This document shows, piece after piece, positions 21,922 to 32,063 of a stretch of 64,000 nucleotides of DNA. The translations under genes and the position numbers were made by a program. How positions within the stretch are numbered: position 1 is the first letter of the stretch; each line of letters starts with the position of its first letter. The notes below the pieces were generated by a model. It was not told the DNA's origin. It saw only the letters and a list, made by a program, of their open reading frames with translations, and ran no database searches. The DNA is taken from positions 6,014,001-6,078,000 of the forward strand of contig JAULSU010000002.1 in the NCBI GenBank assembly GCA_030512335.1. Direction: 5' to 3'. The stretch comes from Immersiella caudata. Taxonomy: Eukaryota; Ascomycota; Sordariomycetes; Sordariales; Lasiosphaeriaceae.

Positions 21922-24216
21922 ATGGATTTGCCCCAACTCGCCAAAGGTGATGCGGCGACGGAGGGAGACGGGCTGATGCTTCCGGCGTCCGACAGCAAAG
22001 CCGCTCCCGAAGCGCGTCCTTCGCGCCAGCAAATTGGACGAGCGCCCCGCACCCGCTCGAGGATCCAAGCTGCTGGCAGCATCAACGCCGCCGTCCTCGC
22101 CGTTGGCCTCGCAGTCTCGACCGCCGTGGCCGCCTACCTCATCTTCCTTTGGCTGCCCTTGCTCGTCGGGGATAGCCACCTGGGGCCGCAGCTCACCGGG
22201 CTGTGGAACAGCGTGGCCCTTGCCAGCTGGATCCCCGCCAGTGTGACAATCTCGTCGGCCGCGCTCCGTGCCGTGCTGGGGATGCAGTTCGCCACAGCCG
22301 TCTCCCTGGCCGCCGCGGTTCTGCTCGAGGGGCGGGGGGTCCCTGTCCGCTTTGCACCTCTCGCGCTCACGCTCCGCACCTCCAGCATGCCCTCTACCTG
22401 GAGGCTGCTGGACTACCTTGGCGGCACACTGGCCCTAGACGTCCCGACAACGCTGGCGACTGCCGTGCTCGTCGCCACCACGCTGTTGTCCCAGCTGTCC
22501 TCGACACTGCTTGTGTCTGACCTTGGTACGGGACCGATTCTCAGCAGCCTCCGAGCCGAGGCCGTCGGCTACGGTTTCAGCAACCCTCCCAACCTTCAAG
22601 ACGGTCAGCTCGACTTTGAGCGTTTCCAGGAAGCCACCAATGATGCCTCTTATTGGCAGGCAGGGTCATCAGAATATCCCCTCTTTGCCGAGGCCTCGGA
22701 GACGCCCTTGGCCCCGGAGTCACTCATGCTCGACACGGGCCCCAGTCTCCGAGCCTTTCCACCCCTAGGAGACGGCATCTCCCGCGCGTCCCTACACAGC
22801 TACGGGGGATATGCGCCCGTCTTTGACGCACGGGTGAGCTGCATGACGCCACTCATCAATGCCAACTTCACGGTAGAGGATGACGTTCTCAGCATCTGGA
22901 CCAGCGCCCAGTTCAACGGTAGGCTCTGGGTCGACATCCCGTCCCGGGCCCGCTGGCACTTGGACGGGGCGGACCAGAGCGTACGGGAAATGTGGAAACG
23001 TTTCAACTGTTCGATCTCGCTCCCGGCAGACGCATTTGAGGGCCAAGCCGTCGGCGAGTGGGCGCTAACCATCTGCGAGCCGGAGAGTGGTGCCATCTCC
23101 CTGGAGTCACCGATCAACGACGGATCCGACGGGGAAGGGATCAGCCCGCGCTTTCTCATCGTGGTCAATGCCACCGGTAGAGGTGTCGAGTGGAAGCGGG
23201 CCGTGGAGTCGGGCTCTTTCGGCTGGACCGTCTCCAACCAGACGGTGCCCTGGACCCGTCTGGCCCACCCCTCGCGCCGTCTCTTCCTGGACGTCAGCTT
23301 CTGCCTTGACACCTTTCAGGATACCATCAATGTGCCGGTTAGCATGACCCGCCCGGGTCGTCCCAGGCCCGAGCCCCTCCTCCAGTGGGACCAGGGCCGA
23401 CGGAGGTACGACGCATCCAACATCACGCGCCTCCACGCGGGCGCTGTGGACGGCCTCTCCTACGCGGACCGTAACGTCCTAATTCTCCAGCAGCGAGCCA
23501 ATTGGACCGAAGACATGGTCCGGACGCGGCGCTTCCTGGTCCCTGCGACCAGCATCAGCACGTTCCAGGGCCTCTGGGCCATGTACGACAGCGACATTAG
23601 CGTCACGCTCTGTACCTTCTGCGAGAACTCAGAGACGTCGTTTCGCGCCCACCGCCACCACGTCACAGTCTTCCAGGCCGTCCTGCTCACGACTGGCAGC
23701 CTGCCCCTTGCCATCCAGGCGCTGTGGACGATCCTCACACAGCGCGCCTACTACGACTTCATCGCCGAATACGACGTTGCTGCGCCAGCAGAGTACAGCC
23801 TATTTGCAGACCGCGTGATTCCCATCAGGCAGCGCGGTCTGCTTGCCGTCCTCGCCATCCTCGTGGCCCACAACGTGGCCCTGCTCTTGCTGGTGGGAAG
23901 ATTCCTGTCGCGACCCCGGTTGGCGATGCCGGGCCAGCTGTGGCAAGCGTTCGGCCAGTTAGCAGCGTCGGGGCCGATGCTGGCAAAGGACGACGGATCC
24001 GAAGACGAGGATGATGAATGCGTGGCCGGATGGGCACTGCGGGCGACGACAGCGCGAGACAGCGAGGTAGAGGAGGAGATGCGACGCAGGAACGGCGCCG
24101 GCGGCGTGGGCGGGCGGGGCGAGGTGGCTCTCGTGTATGAGCACGATGATTTTGGGTCAGGGCAGCTACACCTGCGTCCCCGGACACCCAAGCTAGCACA
24201 GCAAGGGAGGGAGTAG
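21922..24216 (+). CDS. Large membrane protein with extracytosolic domain
   Basis: A single exon of 764 aa. A hydrophilic N terminus (about 50 residues) is followed by four hydrophobic segments within about residues 55-200, a long polar domain (about 200-590) with several N-x-S/T sites (NFT, NCS, NAT, NQT, NIT, NWT), then two hydrophobic segments (about 585-605 and 635-660) and a charged tail rich in Glu/Asp. The layout suggests a plasma-membrane or endomembrane protein with a glycosylated lumenal domain. Proteins of this shape are common in Sordariomycetes without a known role. Strong third-codon GC supports coding, and no catalytic motif was seen. Confidence 0.8.
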   Translation: MDLPQLAKGDAATEGDGLMLPASDSKAAPEARPSRQQIGRAPRTRSRIQAAGSINAAVLAVGLAVSTAVAAYLIFLWLPLLVGDSHLGPQLTGLWNSVALASWIPASVTISSAALRAVLGMQFATAVSLAAAVLLEGRGVPVRFAPLALTLRTSSMPSTWRLLDYLGGTLALDVPTTLATAVLVATTLLSQLSSTLLVSDLGTGPILSSLRAEAVGYGFSNPPNLQDGQLDFERFQEATNDASYWQAGSSEYPLFAEASETPLAPESLMLDTGPSLRAFPPLGDGISRASLHSYGGYAPVFDARVSCMTPLINANFTVEDDVLSIWTSAQFNGRLWVDIPSRARWHLDGADQSVREMWKRFNCSISLPADAFEGQAVGEWALTICEPESGAISLESPINDGSDGEGISPRFLIVVNATGRGVEWKRAVESGSFGWTVSNQTVPWTRLAHPSRRLFLDVSFCLDTFQDTINVPVSMTRPGRPRPEPLLQWDQGRRRYDASNITRLHAGAVDGLSYADRNVLILQQRANWTEDMVRTRRFLVPATSISTFQGLWAMYDSDISVTLCTFCENSETSFRAHRHHVTVFQAVLLTTGSLPLAIQALWTILTQRAYYDFIAEYDVAAPAEYSLFADRVIPIRQRGLLAVLAILVAHNVALLLLVGRFLSRPRLAMPGQLWQAFGQLAASGPMLAKDDGSEDEDDECVAGWALRATTARDSEVEEEMRRRNGAGGVGGRGEVALVYEHDDFGSGQLHLRPRTPKLAQQGRE

Positions 24217-24890
24217 TCGCCAAGTTTGGTCAAGCATCTCTGTTGTTGTCGAAGACGCTTGCACGCTGCAAAGTATAATTGAAAGAGGTTGCCACTAGTT
24301 ATGTGATTATCCTGCTTTTCGTAATAACGAACCAGAGAGCCTCTATTATACTACTGCGTGGTGACTAAATTGGGGCTGCGTTTTTTGCGTGTTTTTTTGC
24401 GTGTTTTTTTGTGGTGACGTTTACGATGCCCCCAATGACCCCTCGTTTGAGTGGTGCTACCAGAGCGCAATCTCGGCGGAAGAGGAAGTTATTATTTTCA
24501 AGAGCTGGGACACGGATTCGTCAGCTAAAGCTCGGTGTAGGTACCCCCCAGACGGGCTCGTTGCCCCTTTTCTTGGCACATGGGTTAGAACTGATTGAGA
24601 GTTTAGTCAGTTTGTCTGCATACCTCCTGTAGTCTCCCTGAAGAACTGGTTCCCAGAGACAGTCAACCTAGAGCGAGCATTGAGGCTCGGGCGCTGGTAT
24701 TTTCCTAGGGCTTTCTCCAGCGAGAAGGGGGCATCAAGATGAACTCTCAGTTTCACATCCAAATAACTCAGGGGTAAACATGGAGCCAATCTCCCTTGGG
24801 TATTTTCTTGGTAGCATTTTGTATTATTCACTCTGTAGTACTAGCAACCCATGTCCTATCAATGTAAGCCTCACAATCTCCTCGCTACTC
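24217..24890. other. Intergenic with GT/T-rich low complexity
   Basis: No gene seen. At 24380-24415 there is a short GCGTGTTTTTTT-type repeat similar in kind to one at 25785-25840. Confidence 0.4.
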
Positions 24891-25115
24891 TTAGCTCGTA
24901 GCCTGGCCTCCTCCGCCTCCACCACCAGAGCTGCCGCCGCTAGAACCACCAGAGTTGTCGCCTTGGGAATTATCATCGGGCGGAGGAGTAGGTGTGGGGT
25001 TGTATTTATATTCACGGGTGCGCCAGTCCTTCGCATCATCGGGAGGATTAGGTGCAGGGGTCTCTTCCTTCTTCTCCTCGGGCTTGGAGGTGAAGGTGTA
25101 GTCTGAGTCGGACAT
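24891..25115 (-). CDS. Small Gly/Ser-rich acidic protein, 74 aa
   Basis: The open frame starts MSDSDYTFTSKPEEKKEE, continues with a Pro-rich middle (TPTPPPDD) and ends in a Ser/Gly run (GGSSGGSSGGGGGGG). There is no signal peptide or membrane segment. A TATATAA box lies about 170 bp upstream, followed by a C/A-rich leader typical of strongly expressed fungal genes, so the ORF is believed despite its size. The family is not recognised; the sequence looks intrinsically disordered. Its upstream region is duplicated at 20840-20990. Confidence 0.6.
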   Translation of the reverse strand: MSDSDYTFTSKPEEKKEETPAPNPPDDAKDWRTREYKYNPTPTPPPDDNSQGDNSGGSSGGSSGGGGGGGQATS

Positions 25116-25282
25116 GGTGTATCGAGTTTGAGCTCTGGTGATGCTGGTCGGAGGTCTTTGAGCTGAGCTTGGGGAAGTGGTGGAGTACCAGTGTTGCTTT
25201 TAGTGAAGTGGATGCTTGGACTGCGGTTCCTGTTGCGTGCTGCTGTGAGAGAATGTCAGTCAAGAACTACGAACGGGATACT

Positions 25283-25289
25283 TTATATA
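25283..25289 (-). promoter_or_regulatory. TATA box of the small Gly/Ser-rich gene
   Basis: TATATAA on the minus strand, about 168 bp upstream of the ATG at 25115. It is followed by a CT/CA-rich leader. Confidence 0.5.
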
Positions 25290-25334
25290 CAAGATATGGC
25301 CCGTGGCGGAGTCTGGGGCCATCACCGCTTGTCG

Positions 25335-25480
25335 TATTTCTTCCCCATTTCAGATCCTGGCTCTGTCCCCGTGAGGAAGACTCCGTACTCAGAATGGATT
25401 GGGCTGTTCGGTCACGAGCCGATTGTCCCCCCCCTCCCCCCCCTAGAAACGTTTCCGGCGTCTTTGTGCGTTAATTTGCA
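25335..25480. repeat. Duplicated upstream segment, copy B
   Basis: The counterpart of 20840-20990, lying just upstream of the TATA box of the 74-aa gene. It is interrupted by a C-rich run (25427-25443) that copy A lacks. Confidence 0.5.
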
Positions 25481-26288
25481 AGCTTTCGCTGAGGGATTGC
25501 CGAGGAGTTGTCTCCTTTGAACTCAGACGCCTGACTCTGTAAACGATGGCTAAGCGAGGTTACCCCTATGGCACCAAACGTTGGCCATATCTCTTGGGCA
25601 GCTACATGCAGAGCCCCTTGAAACAGCGATTCCAAAACCTGCCCTCCTGCGAAGGCGAGGATACCAAGCGCGCACCACAAACGCTTGACGGCGGAGAGCG
25701 GTCGTTTGGCCAAGCGGGCGGCCAAAAAAGAAGCCTGGCAGATGGCGCAGGGCCCGGTACGGGGGCTCCTACTCCTCTTTTTTTGGGGTGTTTTTTTTGT
25801 ATGTTTTTTGTGTGTTTTTTGTGTGTTTTTTGTTCGCCTTCCCGGCGATAACAAGGCGACGGAGAGAGAAGCCCACCGGTTCGCTCAGGGCTACCGCTTC
25901 TAACCAGAACCGAGGGTAGGGTGTTTTTGCCCATGCCGCCCAAGCCCTGAATTCCTACTCAAGGTTTTCCTAGGTCGCTAGCGTGTGGTCGGATGGAATG
26001 TACGAAGGTTCAAAGGGGCCACGTTGTCAAATTCAGGCTGATATGCATTGCTTCAAGGCCTCTCAAGCTGTCAATAAGGTCTTGCATAGTGTTATTGAGG
26101 TCTTTGGAACTGCGAACAAGCCTGCTGTAAAGGTATTCCATGCCGCCTGGAATGTAAATGAACCTGCTCTTAATGCAGGTAATTCCGTTTGGTCCTCGTC
26201 AAAGGCCTGTGTTGATACCGGTGTGTTGTGTTCTCACACTGAGCAGGTGGCCCCTTTCTTCTGACCAACGCCTCCCTCGCTACCTACC
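25481..26288. other. Intergenic with low-complexity DNA and a degenerate 42-bp tandem repeat
   Basis: A TGTTTTTTGTG-type simple repeat lies at 25785-25840. At 26073-26198 three 42-nt units read in one frame as NKVLHSVIEVFGTA, NKPAVKVFHAAWNV and NEPALNAGNSVWSS inside a 93-codon open frame (25983-26264, +). The units are diverged and no family is recognised, so the frame is not called as a gene. Confidence 0.4.
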
Positions 26289-28381
26289 TCACCCCTTGAA
26301 GAGACGCATATCCACCTCTTTGTCTTCGCCGGCTTTTTCATCATCAAGCATCAGTAACTCCTCCACAGTGTGCTGGGAAAGCAGCGGCTGCGGCGATCTA
26401 GACAAAGACCTCGCCGCTATGAGTGACAAGTGCCTGTCGGAGGTAATAACCCACTCAGCCAGGTCTATACTTCGCTCCGTGCAGGTGAGCAACACTTTGA
26501 GTCCTGGACCTGGACGGGTGGTGTTGTCGACCAAGCGTAGGAGCGCCTCGATGACAAGGCGTGTATCGTTACGCCAGCCATCAAGAGCCGTTTCAAGCAC
26601 GCAGATGCTGTCGATGATGCAGAAGATTGGCCGCGACGAGTCGAGGTGGAGGATGAGTCTTTCGGTCAGGCGGCAGAGATTGTTGATATTGTGTTCTTCT
26701 AGACCCATATCGGGTGGGAGCTCTTTGTGAATGAGGTCTGAAACCGACTGTGATACTTGGTCGTCACGAGGCGGGCGGTGGAAGACATGGAAGAGCAGCT
26801 GATGGACGAGATGACGGATGAGACCGCCCGGCCCACGGAGGGTATCCCGGTATCCAATATGTTGTCCGCAGAAGTGATGAAGAGTGATGACGGGTGGTCG
26901 TTCTCTCAAGATCCTGACGAGAGATGCGGAGATGGCCGTCAGGGGCGATACACTTTCCACCGTGATGTCGCTGCAGTGTCCTTCGACGAGGATCAGGTCA
27001 GATGCCGAAGATGCAGTTCTGAGCCAATCCCAAAAGCGCACCATCTCCATCAGGTACTCGCCTCGGGCGATCGCATATGGCTGCAGCTGGCGGGCTTTGA
27101 ACTCGACCTTATCGAGGACTTCGTCTCCTGCTCCTTCGGGAATATGCAGGCTATTCAAGATGCCGTCGACGCTTCGCTGAGGCAGAGGTGGTGGTAGAAA
27201 GGGCACAAACAAGACCTGTGGGGAGGGCCCTCGTGAACGAGCCGCTGGTGTTCCTCGTCCCGAAGGTTCTACCGGCATCAATAACCGGGGAGGCATAAGG
27301 GGCGCTTGTTGCCACGGCGATCCAATTTGGTTCCCGAAGAAGGTGATCTGGCTTTGCTGCTGCCGCGCCTGTTCCAAGGCGATTTGAAGCTTGAGATCAG
27401 AAAACGCAGTTGAGACCTGCTCCAGAGCTGCGTATGTTTTGTGGTTGCTCTCGAGTAGCTTCTGAGCGGCATCGTTGAATTTCGAGTCGATACTCTTCAC
27501 ATCCGTGCCGACTTCAGTAATCGCGGCCATCATGGTGTGTCCTTGGATGAGCGACTCGTCAACCTTTCTGCTCGTGGCGCCGACTGTTCGCTCCAGGGCG
27601 GCTGTAGAGCATTGAGCTACGCTGCTGACGGCTCGTGATATCTGATCACGACAGTCGCGGACAACTTCGGCTTCCTTTCCGGGGAGGTGTCTCAAAAGCT
27701 GAGATACTGCTAAACGGTCAGGTTTTTGTGGTAATCTTTTGGGTAAGTGGTCTACGTACCTCGGCCTCCGCGCGGATGACTGCGAGTCAAAGTCCTGATC
27801 AAGACTTCAACTTGGACGAGCAGGGTCTCATACAAGCGCTTCACAGAGTCTAGAAGGTCCGGGTCGGAGGGAAAACGCATCCATGCCTGAGCAGCCTTGA
27901 TAAAGATTTCGGGGATGTCCTCGAATGTCCCGAGTATTGTTTCTCGTATCTCGAGCCGAATGCGCACCATCTGAACCGATGTGAGTTACCTCATCACCAG
28001 ACAGGGGCTAGCGATGGACTAAGGAAAGAGAACACCCACATTCAGTACCGTCATCATGCCCCCTCGCAAAATACTGAGGCCATCCTGGTCTGGAATCATG
28101 TTTGTCAAAGACTCAAGCACTCCCAGCTCCGCCCCTGATTTTCTCAGTCGAGCGCGAATGAAGGACTTGTCAGCTTTTGCCTGGTCGCGCGCCTTCGCCG
28201 CCTCGATTGCGTCGACGACATCTTGCCAGCAGCAGTAGCCATGATCGAGGTCTGTATCTATCGACTGAACGGCTCGCAATGTCCTAGCTAGGTTCTGGCA
28301 CGGCCGCCCAGATGTGTCCGTCGTGAGGGATGCGGACACAGCTACGCGCGGTTGAGCGATCTCAACTGCGACAGTTTGCAT
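26289..28381 (-). CDS. STAND-like protein with degenerate P-loop domain
   Basis: Exons (minus) 28381-28040, 27970-27760 and 27709-26289 join in phase to 657 aa. The introns are 69 nt (GTGGGT..TTCAG) and 50 nt (GTACGT..TTTAG). The N-terminal helical half has the landmarks of a common fungal STAND-associated domain (LTNMIPDQDGLSILRGG, then EIRETILGTFEDIPEIF). The C-terminal half resembles a P-loop NTPase module: LILVEGHCSDI in the Walker A position but without GKS/T, HHFCGQH, a Walker B-like IFCIIDSICVLE and LKVLLTCTERSIDL. The protein probably does not hydrolyse NTP and may act as a scaffold or adaptor. The start at 28381 is a choice; the frame is open further upstream without protein-like content. 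Confidence 0.7.
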
Positions 28382-28961
28382 TTCGGTGAAAATTGTGACA
28401 ACTTCCTGAACCGAACCAGGGCATTGATGCGTCGGGTGTCCCTTCCTCTGCAATCTGAGCGTCCCTTCCTCTGGGCAGTCTGGCAGCCTTATGGCCTGCT
28501 GGGTGGGCCCCGCCCCCACAGCTGAATACCCTCCTCATCTCCCGTGTTGAAGCACAGCCACGGTCGTACCATGCGCAGATGCAGATACCATCCAACACCA
28601 ACCAATCTTTGGAATGCCTGCCTCACCCTTTCGGCCGTTTTTCGACCTAAATGAAGCGAAGGAAGCACTCCTTGCGAACACAGCGACGAGGCCACGAATC
28701 ATCGTCCACTGTTTCTCGGCCCCTTTCCACATCGCAACCATGGTGAGGTGAAGCACGCACAAAGGTCCTGCAGGAAAGTCGGCTGCGCATCCAACCCGGC
28801 CGCTTTCAGCCTCTGCGGCGGTCGCAGCGATCCCTCCCTCTCATGAAGGTATTGTACATAATCGGTTGCCCCCCTTTGGAGCCTGACAAGGTCATTAATC
28901 ATATCAGTTTACGCCTACCTCGAAATCAACAGACGCATCATAAAGGAATTAACCCATCCAA
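28382..28961. promoter_or_regulatory. Divergent intergenic region
   Basis: 580 bp between the STAND-like gene (-) and DUF7025-AAA copy 2 (+), so both promoters should lie here. A partial 20-bp direct repeat (GTCCCTTCCTCTG) occurs at about 28437-28475. No TATA box was identified. Confidence 0.35.
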
Positions 28962-31900
28962 ATGAACGTTGCCAGCGACATTCCGCTGAAGTTGGCAACC
29001 CCCGCGTCGGGGAAACCGGAGGCCACGGTTGAGGAACTTACCACCCCCAACTCGCCGGCCGCTCCCCCACTTGACCCTACCAAAGAGCCTGAAGGCGAAC
29101 AAGAGCCTCCCAACATCATTTGCCCAAAATGCATGGCAAAGGAAAATTCAAGCACCCAACCGGATAAGAGCTGGTCGGCGAATCGACTTGGGGACGAAGA
29201 AAGCAGCGCGGACGCTGGCAGCAAAGTACTAAAAGCGACACTTCAAGCGGCTCCCCAGGTCCCAGTGATTGCCAAGGCCCGAAAGTGCAACTTCAAGGAA
29301 TTCGTCAACCGCTTCACGCTGGAGGACGCAAGCTATGCCGTTGAATATCTCGAAGCTGGACCGGAACTGGGCAAGGAAATTGCCAATGAAGTATTGCAAC
29401 GCCACCGCGACAAGGTCGAAGGCTACGAAGACCAAAGAACCGACGAGTACAAGAGCAGGCGACTTGACGGAGGTCTGATGAACGAAGCCCTGATTCATGC
29501 CGTCAGGATACAGGCGCAGTCTGTGCTCAAGGTCCTCGCCGAGGTTGGGGGATACGTATGGGGAAAAGAACCGTACACATTCATGCGGCCCTTTGCGCAC
29601 CTCATCCACTTCCACCCAAAAGTCAAAGACAGACTCGAGTCAATTTTAGCCACCTCTCTCCCAGGGGATGAGGAGGCCCAGCAGCTGCAGTGTTATGTCT
29701 CATTTGTCGAAGAGCACCTCCTCCCTCTCGTGCACCAGTTCGATGACGCTCATGATCCGAAGGCCAGGAGAGTCCAGCACGAAGACCTTTGGTACCTCTT
29801 CAAACCCGGCGAGCTGGTTTACGTGCCGGTCAACACGTTTAAAAAGGTATGGGGCGACGACACTGGCAGCTTTGGCCACAAGAACCGCGTTTGCCAGAGT
29901 ATTTGGCGGATTGAGGTTCTACAGCCGCACGCTGGCGACTTCAACAACTTCATTTACGGGAGCGCAGATGCGGACACAGAAGCCGTAGCCTGTCTGCACT
30001 TTGTCGACTACGACGGCTCAGCCTACAAGCCTGTTCCGTACAACGTGAGAATTCCTGGCTACAACGGTTCAAAGGACATACGCAAGTTGGAGGTCTACCC
30101 GCTGCGCTTCGCCCAAGACAGTGGAGCCCTGCTGGCGGAGCACCGCGCACTGGGCCTTCGGTTCACCGAGTGCATTGAGCAACGCCGTGTTACGTACAAG
30201 GCGTGGACCCTCCTCACGGAACCCGATGGTCGCTATGGGGTCAACGGCGCGGGGAAGAGAATGCACAGCCCCGAATTTATCGAAGGAGACGTCATCATCG
30301 ACTTTCAAGAGGCCTTCAACGCCTGTCCGCACTGGAAGTCGTTCTTCGGACTGGACTCTCACAGTTGGGAAAGCAGAATCGCAACAAACAGCGATCAGTT
30401 CCCCATCTTCCTATGGTCTGACACGACGCGTACCAAGCTGCTGTTTAGCTGGCCTCACGTCGTCGTGGCCACCGACGATATCGGATTTCTGGAAGGCGCT
30501 CCGTTCCGCCAAAAGCACCCATACGGCGTATCCGGACTAGAAAAACCCATCGACGAGGACCTAGCCATTCTACCGCGACGCCTGTTCGGCTATGCCCTGC
30601 GCGAACGCAAGTTCGTCTTCTTGGATGTCAAGGAGGTGAAAGTGGGCTACCAGACTCTCGACATGGATCCGTTTCAATTTCTCCAGATCGACCCAGACAA
30701 CAAGCGCACCATAAAGTGTCTCGTGAGCGACCACTTTCGCACCAAGAAAGCGAGGAAGGCAGGCGAGATCGCAAGCCAGGACCCCATTCCTGGCAAGGGC
30801 CGCAACTTGGTCTTTCTTCTCCATGGCCCCCCTGGAGTTGGCAAGACAGCCACTGTCGAGGCCGTTGCTCAGGCGTACCGCAAGCCCTTGTTTTCCATCA
30901 CATCAGGAGATTTGGGCGCGGTCCCCGCCGAGGTGGAATCGAGCCTCAACGATATCTTCCATCTCGCAAACGTCTGGGACTGTATTCTCTTGCTCGACGA
31001 GGCCGATGTGTTCCTCGAGGAGCGGGAAAAGAAGGATCTGAGTCGCAATGCTGTCGTTTCAGTCTTCCTGCGTGTCATGGAATACTACAGCGGCATCTTG
31101 TTCTTGACAACGAATCGCCCAGGCCAGCTCGACGAGGCAGTCAAGTCGCGAGTGCATAGCACGTTGCTCTACAAAACGCTAGACTTTCAGCAAACGCGGG
31201 AGATCTTCCGCCTCAACATTGAGCGCCTAGAGCTGATTGAGCGGCAGCGACAAGCTAACCCCGAGCCACCCCGTGTCCGGCTACACAGTGACAAGTCCGG
31301 TATCCTCGCTTTTGCCGAGAAGCACTGGCACAAACATGAGAATAACGAGCTCGGTCAATGGAACGGGCGGCAGATTCGCAACGCTTTCATTCTTGCAGCG
31401 GCGCTGGCTCGCTCTGAAGGCGACTATGACGGTTTCGATGGGGTCAATAACGAGGAAGATGGTCCAACCACCGCTGTCGTAACCGAGCGGCACTTTGACT
31501 TTGTCGCCCGCAGTGTGACGGCCTTTGACGTTTACATGGCGAAGGCACGTCGTGGGCTTGACTCGGAGCGTGCCCATAGCCGTATGGATCGGCCCGACCA
31601 CTTCGTCGTCGACGAGGGTAACTATCCCCCAGTCTTGTGTATGGGTGGGATTTATACTGACATCTTCATCTTATTTCAAGAAAAATCAACAAGAGCCTCG
31701 CGACGTACAGCGGCAACGTCGAGTACCCAGTTGTCATCTTCGTATTACCCCTCGACTCCCCAAGTTGCCCCGGTAATTTCAGCACCAGCTCCCCAGCCGC
31801 AGCCGCAGCCGCAGGTGATGAATACTGGCTATGCGTACCCACAGATGGGCTATAACCCTGGCCCCTCAATCATCTCCTGGCCTGTGCACCCTGGCGTGCA

Positions 31901-32042
31901 GACCTCCATGATGCCATCTATGCCCGCTCAGCCGCCTCAGTCGATGCATGGTATGGGAGGCCAGCCGCCACCGCAGCAGTCAACGGGTGGCGTACAGACG
32001 ACATCCGAAGGCATGAACGGGTTGGAAACGCGGCAGGGATGA
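28962..32042 (+). CDS. DUF7025-AAA+ ATPase, copy 2
   Basis: The frame is open for 1026 codons. A probable 63-nt intron (31618-31680, GTAACT..TTTCAAG with a TACTGAC branch) would give 1005 aa. Residues 1-90 are disordered. A helical region follows, then DUF7025 at about 275-450 (YLFKPGELVYVP, then EGDVIIDFQEAF). A linker (RRLFGYALRERKF) leads to the AAA+ core with Walker A GPPGVGKT (about 623-630), Walker B LLLDEADVFLEE (about 677), sensor-1 LFLTTNRPGQLDEA and the Arg-rich SRVH segment, then the lid (NGRQIRNAFILAAAL). The tail is Pro/Gln/Met-rich. The fold predicts an ATP-driven oligomer; the substrate is unknown. It converges with the eEF2-like gene, the two stop codons being 21 bp apart. Confidence 0.85.
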   Translation: MNVASDIPLKLATPASGKPEATVEELTTPNSPAAPPLDPTKEPEGEQEPPNIICPKCMAKENSSTQPDKSWSANRLGDEESSADAGSKVLKATLQAAPQVPVIAKARKCNFKEFVNRFTLEDASYAVEYLEAGPELGKEIANEVLQRHRDKVEGYEDQRTDEYKSRRLDGGLMNEALIHAVRIQAQSVLKVLAEVGGYVWGKEPYTFMRPFAHLIHFHPKVKDRLESILATSLPGDEEAQQLQCYVSFVEEHLLPLVHQFDDAHDPKARRVQHEDLWYLFKPGELVYVPVNTFKKVWGDDTGSFGHKNRVCQSIWRIEVLQPHAGDFNNFIYGSADADTEAVACLHFVDYDGSAYKPVPYNVRIPGYNGSKDIRKLEVYPLRFAQDSGALLAEHRALGLRFTECIEQRRVTYKAWTLLTEPDGRYGVNGAGKRMHSPEFIEGDVIIDFQEAFNACPHWKSFFGLDSHSWESRIATNSDQFPIFLWSDTTRTKLLFSWPHVVVATDDIGFLEGAPFRQKHPYGVSGLEKPIDEDLAILPRRLFGYALRERKFVFLDVKEVKVGYQTLDMDPFQFLQIDPDNKRTIKCLVSDHFRTKKARKAGEIASQDPIPGKGRNLVFLLHGPPGVGKTATVEAVAQAYRKPLFSITSGDLGAVPAEVESSLNDIFHLANVWDCILLLDEADVFLEEREKKDLSRNAVVSVFLRVMEYYSGILFLTTNRPGQLDEAVKSRVHSTLLYKTLDFQQTREIFRLNIERLELIERQRQANPEPPRVRLHSDKSGILAFAEKHWHKHENNELGQWNGRQIRNAFILAAALARSEGDYDGFDGVNNEEDGPTTAVVTERHFDFVARSVTAFDVYMAKARRGLDSERAHSRMDRPDHFVVDEGNYPPVLCMGGIYTDIFILFQEKSTRASRRTAATSSTQLSSSYYPSTPQVAPVISAPAPQPQPQPQVMNTGYAYPQMGYNPGPSIISWPVHPGVQTSMMPSMPAQPPQSMHGMGGQPPPQQSTGGVQTTSEGMNGLETRQG

Positions 32043-32063
32043 AATCTGAGATAGCCATTCCAA

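Noticed and set aside
25546..25851. 101-codon plus-strand ORF ending in Phe/Cys-rich sequence
   Set aside because: Its end is the translation of a T-rich simple repeat, and no family or splice support was found.
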